Shown piece after piece: positions 57,610 through 64,000 of a stretch of 64,000 bases of DNA. The stretch's first letter is position 1; every line of letters starts with the position of its first letter. The stretch spans positions 62,001 to 126,000 of the forward strand of contig NZ_JACVZC010000005.1 in NCBI RefSeq assembly GCF_016658545.1, given 5' to 3'. The translations under genes and the position numbers were made by a program. The DNA comes from Pseudomonas sp. S37. Lineage in GTDB: Bacteria; Pseudomonadota; Gammaproteobacteria; Pseudomonadales; Pseudomonadaceae. The notes beneath the pieces were generated by a model. It was not told the DNA's origin. It worked only from the letters and a program-made list of their open reading frames with translations, and searched no databases.

Positions 57610-58602
57610 ATGCTGCACAGCCACCTGACCACCCTCAATGCGGTTTCGCTGATCCTCAACGTCTTCCAGGCAGACGGTTGCGAGGCTTCGGCGCTGCTGG
57701 CCGGCAGCGGCATCGGCCCGGCCGACCTGGGGCACGCCGATGCGCGCATCACCACCCAGCAGGAACTGCAGGTGTGCGCCAACGCCGTGGCCAGGCGCGA
57801 GGACATCGGCCTGGAACTGGGCCAGCGCATGCATGTGTCGTGCTACGGCATGCTCGGTTACGCCTTGCTCTCCAGTGCCACTTTGGGTGACGCCTTGCGC
57901 CTGGCGTTGCAGTATCCGGCACTGCTGGGAACAGTCTTCAAGCTACGTTTGCGCGACGACGGCCAGCGCGTGTGGTTCAGCGCCAGCGATTACCACGACA
58001 GCCCGGCGCTGAGCGCATTCAATGCCGAGTTCTGCCTGGTGTCGCTGAAAGTCATCTGCGACGATCTGCTTGGCCGCCCGTTGCCGTTGCTGGGCGCGCG
58101 CTTTGAACACCCCCGCCCCGGTTACCATGCGCGCTATGCCGGTGCATTCCAGTGCCCGATCGTTTTTGCTGCCGAGGATAATGCCTTTGCTTTTGAAAGG
58201 CGCTGGCTGGACATGCCGCTGCCGCTGGCCGACCCGATCACCCATAAGGCCATGGGCGAACGCTGCCGACGCCTGAACCTGGAATTCACGGGTCGCCAGG
58301 CCTGGCTGGGGCGGATTCGCCAGTTGCTGACGCAGCAACTGGACGCCGCGCCCGGGCTGGACGGGCTGGCACGGCAGATGAACTGCTCATCACGCACGTT
58401 GCGCCGGCATTTGCAGGCGCTGGGCTGCAGTTATCAACAGTTGCTGGACGAACTGCGGTTCGAGCGGGCCAAGCAGTTGCTGGCCGACGAGCAGATGCCG
58501 ATCTACCGCATTGCCGAGACATTGGGGTTTAGCGAGACCGCCAGCTTCCGGCATGCCTTCCAGCGTTGGAGTGGTGTGGCGCCTAGCCACTTCCGCGGTT
58601 GA
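57610..58602 (+). CDS. AraC-family transcriptional regulator (OruR/ArgR-like architecture)
   Basis: This 330-residue protein has an N-terminal arabinose-binding-like AraC domain (about residues 15-195) and a C-terminal double helix-turn-helix (LDGLARQMNCSSRTLRRHLQ and IYRIAETLGFSETASFRHAF). The start at 57610 (MLHSHL) has GGGA nine bases upstream; 57580 is the alternative. The target is unknown, but it precedes the acetylpolyamine amidohydrolase gene on the same strand. Confidence 0.85.
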   Translation: MLHSHLTTLNAVSLILNVFQADGCEASALLAGSGIGPADLGHADARITTQQELQVCANAVARREDIGLELGQRMHVSCYGMLGYALLSSATLGDALRLALQYPALLGTVFKLRLRDDGQRVWFSASDYHDSPALSAFNAEFCLVSLKVICDDLLGRPLPLLGARFEHPRPGYHARYAGAFQCPIVFAAEDNAFAFERRWLDMPLPLADPITHKAMGERCRRLNLEFTGRQAWLGRIRQLLTQQLDAAPGLDGLARQMNCSSRTLRRHLQALGCSYQQLLDELRFERAKQLLADEQMPIYRIAETLGFSETASFRHAFQRWSGVAPSHFRG

Positions 58603-58608
58603 CCTGTT

Positions 58609-58705
58609 CCGGCCTCTTCGCGGGTAAACCCGCTCCCACAAGCAATGCACCGGCCTCAGGTGCGACACCAAACCTGTGGGAGCGGGTTCACCCGCGAAGA
58701 GGCCA
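58609..58705. repeat. REP/BIME pair
   Basis: Inverted standard units (CCTCTTCGCGGGTAAACCCG and complement) separate the AraC gene from the amidohydrolase operon. Confidence 0.9.
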
Positions 58706-58826
58706 GGACAGGTCAGCAACAAAGCGGCCAAAGACCTTGGCCACATCGATCCCCTTTTGGCCGTTTGCGTCGTTCTCCGCTACTGACCGGCCCGTGACAA
58801 TGGACCCACGCCAGTCCCCACCGGAG

Positions 58827-58834
58827 AACAACAA
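58827..58834 (+). promoter_or_regulatory. CA motif at the acetylpolyamine amidohydrolase start (Crc/Hfq site candidate)
   Basis: AACAACAA, matching AAnAAnAA, fills the space between the GGAG ribosome site (58823-58826) and the ATG at 58834. This is the position typical of Crc/Hfq-repressed catabolic genes. Confidence 0.55.
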
Positions 58835-59877
58835 TGCTGACGATCTATTCCGATGACCATCGCCTGCACCACGGCCGCTGCGAGCTGATCGACGGCAAGC
58901 TGATGCCCTGCTTCGAAATGCCTTCGCGCGCCGACCATGTGCTCGACCAGGTAAAAAAGCGCAACCTCGGTGACATTCAGGGCCCCACCGACTTCGGCCG
59001 CGCGCCGTTGCTGCGCATTCACAGCGCCGACTACCTGAACTTCTTCGAAGGCGCCTGGGCGCGCTGGGCCGCACTGGGCCAGGAAGGCGACCTGCTGCCG
59101 TTCACCTGGCCTGCACGCACCCTGCGCCAGGTAAAACCCACCGGTCTGCACGGCGAACTGGGCTACTACAGCTTCGATGCCGGCGCGCCGATCACCGCCG
59201 GGACCTGGCAGGCCGCCTACAGCGCTGCCCAGGTTGCCCTCACCGCCCAGGCCGCGATCCAGCAAGGCGCGCATTCCGCCTTCGCCCTGTGCCGCCCGCC
59301 AGGGCACCATGCTGCTGGCGAGGTAATGGGCGGTTACTGCTATTTGAACAACGCCGCCATCGCTGCCCAGGCCTTCCTCGACCAAGGCCGGCGCAAGGTT
59401 GCCATCCTCGACGTCGACTACCACCACGGCAACGGTACCCAGGACATCTTCTACAGCCGCGACGACGTGTTCTTCGCTTCAATCCACGGCGACCCGCAAG
59501 ACGAATTCCCGTTCTTCCTCGGCTACGCCGATGAAACCGGCGCTGGTGCCGGCGAGGGCTGCAACATCAACTACCCATTGCCCGCCGGCAGCGACTGGGC
59601 CGCCTGGAGCGCCGCCCTGGAAGACGCCTGCCAGCGCATAGCCAGTTACGACGCCGACGTGCTGGTGATCTCACTGGGTGTGGACACCTTCAAGGACGAC
59701 CCGATTTCGCAGTTCAAGCTGGACAGCCCCGACTACCTGGAAATGGGCAAGCGCATCGGCCAGCTGGGCAAGCCGACCCTGTTCGTGATGGAAGGCGGCT
59801 ACGCTGTGGAAGAAATCGGTATCAACGCGGTCAATGTGCTGGAAGGCTTCCAGCGCGCCCAGCCAGGAGCCCGGTAA
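58834..59877 (+). CDS. Acetylpolyamine amidohydrolase (histone-deacetylase family)
   Basis: This 347-residue zinc hydrolase removes acetyl groups from N-acetylated polyamines such as acetylputrescine or acetylcadaverine. The deacetylase motifs are intact: [21 protein letters not shown] with the tandem histidines, zinc ligands in [26 protein letters not shown] and [10 protein letters not shown]. The stop overlaps the start of the PotF-like gene, so deacetylation and amine uptake look coupled. Confidence 0.92.
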   Translation: MLTIYSDDHRLHHGRCELIDGKLMPCFEMPSRADHVLDQVKKRNLGDIQGPTDFGRAPLLRIHSADYLNFFEGAWARWAALGQEGDLLPFTWPARTLRQVKPTGLHGELGYYSFDAGAPITAGTWQAAYSAAQVALTAQAAIQQGAHSAFALCRPPGHHAAGEVMGGYCYLNNAAIAAQAFLDQGRRKVAILDVDYHHGNGTQDIFYSRDDVFFASIHGDPQDEFPFFLGYADETGAGAGEGCNINYPLPAGSDWAAWSAALEDACQRIASYDADVLVISLGVDTFKDDPISQFKLDSPDYLEMGKRIGQLGKPTLFVMEGGYAVEEIGINAVNVLEGFQRAQPGAR

Positions 59878-60980
59878 TGGTCCGACTCAAGCGTCTGCTC
59901 GCCCCGTTCATCGCTGCCACCCTGTTCACCGGTGCCCTGCACGCGCAAGCCGAGCAGCGCACCTTGCGTGTGTATAACTGGTTCGATTACATCACCCCGC
60001 AGACCTTGACCGACTTCCAGAAGGACAGCGGCGTCAAACTGATCTACGACATCTTCGACACCAACGAGGCGCTGGAGGCGAAGTTGCTGACCGGCAACTC
60101 CGGCTATGACGTAGTGGTGCCGTCCAACGTGTTCCTCGCCAAGCAGATCGAAGCCGGGGTGTTCCAGCCGCTCGACCGCAGCAAGCTGCCGAACTGGCAA
60201 CACCTGGACCCGGCGCTGATGAAGCTGATCGAGGCCAACGACCCGGGCAACAAGTTTGCCGTGCCGTACATGTATGGCACTGTGCTGATCGGTTTCAACC
60301 CGGCCAAGGTCAAAGCTGCGCTCGGCGACAACGCGCCTGTGGACAGCTGGGACCTGATCTTCAAGGAAGAGAACATCGCCAAGCTCAAGCAGTGCGGCGT
60401 GGCCCTGCTCGACTCACCTTCGGAGATTCTGCCGTTGGCCTTGCAGTATCTGGGCTTACCGCCGAACAGCGACAAGCCGGCCGACTACAAGAAGGCCGAG
60501 GCGTTGATGCTGAAGATTCGCCCACACATCACTTACTTCCATTCCTCGAAGTATATGGCTGACATCGCCAACGGCGATATCTGCGTGGCAGTGGGTTACA
60601 GCGGCAGCTTCTCGCAGGCCGCCAACCGCGCCCGCGAAGCCAAGAACGGCGTGGTGGTGGACATGCGCCTGCCCAAGGAAGGTGCGCCGATCTGGTTCGA
60701 CATGCTGGCGATTCCGAAGAACGCGGCCAATCCCGAGGACGCCCATACGTTCATCAACTACCTGTTGCGGCCAGAAGTGATTGCACCGATCAGCGACTTT
60801 GTCGGCTACCCGAACCCGAACAAGGATGCGACTGAAAAAGTAAGCCCGGCGATTCGCAACAACCCGAACCTGTACCCGACGGCGGAGGCGATGGCCAAGC
60901 TCTATACGCTCAAGCCATTGGCGCGGGATGCAGAGCGGGCGCGGACCCGGGCCTGGACGCGGATCAAGTCGGGGACCTGA
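59877..60980 (+). CDS. Polyamine-binding periplasmic protein (PotF/PotD family)
   Basis: This 367-residue protein has a signal peptide ([25 protein letters not shown]) and the PotD/F features [34 protein letters not shown] and [16 protein letters not shown]. No ABC ATPase or permease gene accompanies it, so it must use a transporter encoded elsewhere or act as a sensor. It overlaps the amidohydrolase by one base. Confidence 0.92.
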   Translation: MVRLKRLLAPFIAATLFTGALHAQAEQRTLRVYNWFDYITPQTLTDFQKDSGVKLIYDIFDTNEALEAKLLTGNSGYDVVVPSNVFLAKQIEAGVFQPLDRSKLPNWQHLDPALMKLIEANDPGNKFAVPYMYGTVLIGFNPAKVKAALGDNAPVDSWDLIFKEENIAKLKQCGVALLDSPSEILPLALQYLGLPPNSDKPADYKKAEALMLKIRPHITYFHSSKYMADIANGDICVAVGYSGSFSQAANRAREAKNGVVVDMRLPKEGAPIWFDMLAIPKNAANPEDAHTFINYLLRPEVIAPISDFVGYPNPNKDATEKVSPAIRNNPNLYPTAEAMAKLYTLKPLARDAERARTRAWTRIKSGT

Positions 60981-60988
60981 TTTATTTT

Positions 60989-61076
60989 GGGGCTGCTTTG
61001 CAGCCCTTCGCGGGTAAACCCGCTCCTACAAGGCCTGCGCGCACCTGTAGGAGCGGGTTTACCCGCGAAGAGGCCG
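60989..61076. repeat. REP/BIME pair
   Basis: Inverted units (CCCTTCGCGGGTAAACCCGC and complement) with a flanking GGGGCTGCTTTGCAGCCC palindrome lie between convergent genes. Confidence 0.9.
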
Positions 61077-61082
61077 TCAGCC

Positions 61083-62612
61083 TCAACTTTTTCGCCAAGC
61101 CTTGCGCAGTTTCATCAGGGCCTCGGCAATCTCCCCCTCCGGCACCGCCGCAAACCCCAATACCAGCCCCGCGCGCTTATCCACAGGCGCCTCGCTGTCC
61201 GCTAGCCAGAAATTGCTCAGCGGCGTCACCTCCACCCCCACCGCTTCCGCCTTGGCCACCAGCTCCTGCTCCCGCTCAAAGTTATCCACAAGCACCTTCA
61301 CATGCAGCCCGGCCGCCACTTCCGGCATGGCGCCCAACCCGGGAATATCCACAGGCCAGCCAGCCTTGAGCACATTGCGCCGGCTCAAGGCTGCCTTGCG
61401 CATACGCCGGATGTGCCGCTGAAAGTGCCCGCGCGCCATGAACTCGGCCATCACGCATTGCGTACTCACCTCCGAATGCCGCACTGCCAGCGCCTTGCCC
61501 TGGCTGAACGCCTGCACCAGCTGCGGCGGCAACACCAGGTAACCCAGGCGCAACGCCGGAAAAGCGATCTTGCCGAACGTACCGACGTACAACACCCGCC
61601 CGTGGTCCAGCGCCGCCAGCGGGGCCAAGGGCGCGCCGCTGTAACGGTACTCGCCGTCGTAGTCGTCTTCGATGATCCAGCTATTGTTGCGCTCGGCCCA
61701 GGCCAGCAACGCCAAACGCCGCGCCAGGCTCATGGTCACCCCGGTCGGGTACTGGTGCGCAGGCGTGACATAGGCCAGACGGCAGTCCACCAACTGCCCA
61801 AGCCGGCCGCAATCCATGCCCTCTTCATCCAATGGCACACCAGACACCTGCGCGCCGGCCAACGTGAAGGCGTGCCCCGCCGCCCGGTAACCTGGGTTTT
61901 CCACAGCCACACTGTCGCCTGGTTGCAACAGCAACTGTGCACAAAGGCTGATGGCCTGCTGTGCGCCGCTGGTGATCACAATTTGTTCAGCCGTACAACT
62001 CAACCCACGCGACCGGCGCAAATAGGCGGCGATCAGTTCACGTAGCGCCGGCTCGCCTGCCGGGTCACCATAGCCCAGCTGCGCGGGCGACGGGTTGCGC
62101 CAGAAACCCGCCTGTAGCTTGGCCCAGACGTCGAACGGGAACAGGTCGAATGCCGGAATGCCGACGCGAAAAGCGCGTGGGGCACCCCTTCTCGGTGGCG
62201 GCAAATGGTTATTTTTCAGGCGCTGCAAAGGCTCGCTGAAATGCTGCTGGCTGGATAAATCCTCAGTATCCGCAGGTAAAAATGTGGATAAACCTGTTGA
62301 TAAACCCAGGGATAACCCTGTGGATACTTGTGTGGATAGTTTTGGCAGCCGGCTTACGTAAGTGCCATCGCCAACCCGGCTTTCGATATAGCCTTCTGCA
62401 TACAACTGGTCATATGCCCGCACCACGCTGTTGCGAGACAGCGCCAGCATCGCGGCCAAGTCACGGGTAGCAGGCAACCGCGTGCCACTGCTCAGGCGCC
62501 CATCCAGCACGCGCGCGCGCAAGGCCTGATACAGCTGCTGGCTGAGACCGCGGCGACGATCCAGGGTGATCCCCGCAGGGTCGAAAGGCAGGATGAGGGG
62601 GCGTTCGCTCAT
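61083..62612 (-). CDS. MocR/PdxR-family regulator (GntR winged helix plus aminotransferase domain)
   Basis: This 509-residue protein has an N-terminal GntR winged helix (LSQQLYQALRARVLDGRL, LPATRDLAAMLALSRNSVVRAYDQL) and a C-terminal fold-type I aminotransferase domain with the PLP lysine in YVGTFGKIAFPALRLGYL. The linker contains a tetrapeptide repeat LSTQ-VSTG-LSLG-LSTG-LSTF encoded with TTA, TCC and ACA, which creates DnaA-box-like sequences. It is divergent from the PaiB-like gene, a probable target. Such regulators sense PLP or PLP-amine adducts. Confidence 0.9.
   Translation of the reverse strand: MSERPLILPFDPAGITLDRRRGLSQQLYQALRARVLDGRLSSGTRLPATRDLAAMLALSRNSVVRAYDQLYAEGYIESRVGDGTYVSRLPKLSTQVSTGLSLGLSTGLSTFLPADTEDLSSQQHFSEPLQRLKNNHLPPPRRGAPRAFRVGIPAFDLFPFDVWAKLQAGFWRNPSPAQLGYGDPAGEPALRELIAAYLRRSRGLSCTAEQIVITSGAQQAISLCAQLLLQPGDSVAVENPGYRAAGHAFTLAGAQVSGVPLDEEGMDCGRLGQLVDCRLAYVTPAHQYPTGVTMSLARRLALLAWAERNNSWIIEDDYDGEYRYSGAPLAPLAALDHGRVLYVGTFGKIAFPALRLGYLVLPPQLVQAFSQGKALAVRHSEVSTQCVMAEFMARGHFQRHIRRMRKAALSRRNVLKAGWPVDIPGLGAMPEVAAGLHVKVLVDNFEREQELVAKAEAVGVEVTPLSNFWLADSEAPVDKRAGLVLGFAAVPEGEIAEALMKLRKAWRKS
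62283..62339. repeat. 12-nt-periodic DnaA-box-like tandem repeat inside mocR
   Basis: Five units start at 62283, 62295, 62307, 62319 and 62331. They read TGTGGATAA (perfect DnaA box), TGTTGATAA, CAGGGATAA, TGTGGATAC and TGTGGATAG. The coding strand uses rare TTA leucine codons here. Two more perfect boxes (TTATCCACA) lie in the same gene at 61177-61185 and 61282-61290. Confidence 0.7.
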
Positions 62613-62702
62613 GTCATTGGACCTATAAAAACAGCCAGCAATGGCTCTTACCCAGAACCAATAGCCTGCCTAGGATGAAGCCATTCGACAAGGACCCTGC
62701 AC

Positions 62703-63332
62703 ATGTACAACAGCAAGCCCCATCAGGAACACGACCTCGCCCGCCTGCACCGGCACATGCTCGAAACCCGCTTGGCCGTTCTGGTCAGCCATGGCGAACA
62801 GGGCTTGCTTGCCACGCACCTGCCGGTGCTGGTCGATACCGCCGAAGGCGAGTTCGGCACCGTCTATGCCCACCTGGCGCGGGCCAACCGCCAGTGGCAG
62901 GACCTGGCGCAGGGTGCCGAGGCGTTGCTGGTGTTCCCGGGTGCCGATGCCTATGTCAGCCCCAGCTACTACCCGAGCAAGGCCGACAACCCCAAGGTTG
63001 TACCGACCTGGAACTACCTGGCCGTGCACGCCTATGGCCCGGCCGAAGTGATCCATGAAGCCGAGCCGTTGCTATCTATCGTCAGCCGCCTCACCGACCG
63101 CCACGAGCACGGCCGCAGCGAGCCGTGGAAAGCCAGCGACGCCCCGGCTGACTACCTTGAGGGCATGCTCCGCGCCATCGTTGGCATCCGCCTGCCGATC
63201 GCCCGCCTGCAAGGCGCACGCAAGCTCAGCCAGAACCGTTCCGAACAAGACATCGCCGGCGTGCGCGAAGGCCTGAGCGCCAGCCCCGATCCAATGGACA
63301 ACCAACTTGCCGCGCACATGCGCCAACTCTGA
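62703..63332 (+). CDS. FMN-binding negative transcriptional regulator (PaiB family)
   Basis: This 209-residue protein has a split-barrel FMN-binding fold with the family motifs THLPVLVD, VSPSYYPSKADNPKVVPTWNY and the C-terminal KLSQNRS. PaiB of Bacillus acts with an acetyltransferase, PaiA; here a GNAT gene follows 12 bases downstream, paralleling that pair. It is divergent from the MocR regulator. Confidence 0.9.
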   Translation: MYNSKPHQEHDLARLHRHMLETRLAVLVSHGEQGLLATHLPVLVDTAEGEFGTVYAHLARANRQWQDLAQGAEALLVFPGADAYVSPSYYPSKADNPKVVPTWNYLAVHAYGPAEVIHEAEPLLSIVSRLTDRHEHGRSEPWKASDAPADYLEGMLRAIVGIRLPIARLQGARKLSQNRSEQDIAGVREGLSASPDPMDNQLAAHMRQL

Positions 63333-63344
63333 AGGAATAGCCCC

Positions 63345-63791
63345 ATGCCCAGCGTTACCCTGCTCCCTGTCACCGCTCAAGATCACGCCGCCTGGCATGC
63401 CCTGTGGCAAGCCTACTTGCACTTCTACGAAACCGAGTTGGCCGATGAAGTCAGCCTCAGCACCTGGCAGCGCCTGCTCGACCCCAGCGAGCCAACCCAT
63501 TCGGCGCTGGCCTGGGTCGATGGCAAGGCGGTGGGCATGGTCAATTTCATCTACCATCGTTCCAACTGGAGCATCGAGAACTCCTGTTACCTGCAGGACC
63601 TGTACGTGGACAGCACTCAGCGTGGCCTGGGTATTGGGCGCCAGCTGATCGAGCACGTCTACACCACCGCCAAGGCCGACAACTGCATCAAGGTGCACTG
63701 GCTGACCCACGAAACCAACGCCACCGCCATCAGCCTGTACCAGCAGGTTGCCGAGCGCTCGGGCTTCATTCAATTCCGCAAAGGCTTGTAG
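63345..63791 (+). CDS. GNAT-family N-acetyltransferase
   Basis: This 148-residue acetyltransferase has the acetyl-CoA-binding motif QDLYVDSTQRGLGIGRQLIE (about residues 84-103) and the C-terminal NATAISLYQQVAERSGFIQF. The substrate is unknown; adjacency to a PaiB-like gene and polyamine genes makes an amine a possibility. A GAAGGA site precedes the ATG. Confidence 0.9.
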   Translation: MPSVTLLPVTAQDHAAWHALWQAYLHFYETELADEVSLSTWQRLLDPSEPTHSALAWVDGKAVGMVNFIYHRSNWSIENSCYLQDLYVDSTQRGLGIGRQLIEHVYTTAKADNCIKVHWLTHETNATAISLYQQVAERSGFIQFRKGL

Positions 63792-63798
63792 GCCGAAC

Positions 63799-64000
63799 AT
63801 GACAGACGCATTGAACTGGAAACCCGCCGCAACGCCCCAGGCCGAGCCCATTGAAGGGCGCTTCATTCGCCTGGAAAAGCTCGACCCCGCACGCCACGGC
63901 GACGACCTTTGGGAGGTGTTGCAAGGTCCGACCTCCGACCCGGTACTGTGGGACTACCTGCCCTATGGCCCCTTCACCGAGCGTGCCGCCTTCGACCGTT
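63799..64000 (+). CDS. GNAT-family N-acetyltransferase (RimL-like), C-terminus cut by window edge
   Basis: The first 67 codons are present (MTDALNWKPAATPQ, then GRFIRLEKLDPARHGDDLW and LWDYLPYGPF). This is the start of a RimJ/RimL-type acetyltransferase of the kind that often carries the WDYLPYGPF signature. It begins seven bases after the preceding GNAT stop, so it is co-transcribed. The acetyl-CoA-binding motif lies outside the window. Confidence 0.8.
   Translation, partial: MTDALNWKPAATPQAEPIEGRFIRLEKLDPARHGDDLWEVLQGPTSDPVLWDYLPYGPFTERAAFDR

Noticed and set aside
58740..58800. Sigma-54 promoter upstream of the acetylpolyamine gene
   Set aside because: TTGGCCGTTTGCG resembles the consensus, but the GG and GC elements are too close to fit the required ten-base spacing.

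Overview
The window reads as a core-chromosome segment of a Pseudomonas putida-group bacterium. The DNA is GC-rich. Gene content and order (coaBC-dut-algC-argB, pyrE/crc, rph/yicC-gmk, rpoZ-spoT-ridA, exbB-exbD-tonB, oxyR-recG, ubiC-ubiA, phoB-phoR, pstSCAB-phoU, purE-purK, aspA) match what I recall of the P. putida chromosome, and most intergenic gaps carry P. putida-type REP/BIME palindromes. I see no tRNA, rRNA, CRISPR array, insertion sequence or prophage. Both ends cut genes: radC on the left and an acetyltransferase on the right.

Layout. 1-9426: DNA repair, CoA, dUTP, exopolysaccharide, arginine and pyrimidine genes, the carbon-catabolite regulator Crc, RNase PH, YicC and guanylate kinase. 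9563-14457: a glutamylated-polyamine (Puu/Spu-like) set of permease, gamma-glutamyl amide hydrolase and glutamate-polyamine ligase, with a divergent LysR regulator. 14663-30834: RNA polymerase omega, SpoT and RidA; the TonB energising complex; OxyR, RecG, a YbaK-HDOD fusion and HU; the rubredoxin pair; ubiquinone entry enzymes. 31008-43933: phosphate starvation. phoB-phoR carries a Pho box, and pstS-pstC-pstA-pstB-phoU on the other strand has a four-unit Pho-box array. 44094-48725: a bacteriocin island. 49019-54668: MFS transporter, thioesterase, mutarotase, small envelope proteins and purEK. 54840-63791: LysR/aspA, an AraC regulator, acetylpolyamine amidohydrolase with a PotF-like binding protein, a MocR regulator, and two small regulator/acetyltransferase genes.

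The most unusual locus is 44094-48725, three minus-strand genes between pstS and the MFS gene. The first encodes an 862-residue S-type-pyocin-like protein. It has a TonB-box-like N-terminus, a Gly-rich and coiled-coil region, a Pyocin_S translocation domain, and a colicin E9-type HNH DNase domain that aligns without gaps but has lost three of its four key histidines. A different HNH-like nuclease module is attached at the C-terminus. It overlaps by ATGA a DUF6392-type immunity gene. The third gene encodes an unusual fusion: an intact colicin E9/Im9-type immunity domain joined to a coiled coil and a Pyocin_S domain, with no killing domain. GC content drops sharply over the C-terminal toxin module and its immunity gene, as expected for a swapped toxin/immunity cassette.

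Two regulatory observations cut across the window. The mocR gene contains three perfect DnaA boxes and a 12-nt-periodic run of near-boxes encoded with rare TTA leucine codons. Crc/Hfq-type CA motifs sit at the start of the acetylpolyamine amidohydrolase gene and in the hupA leader.
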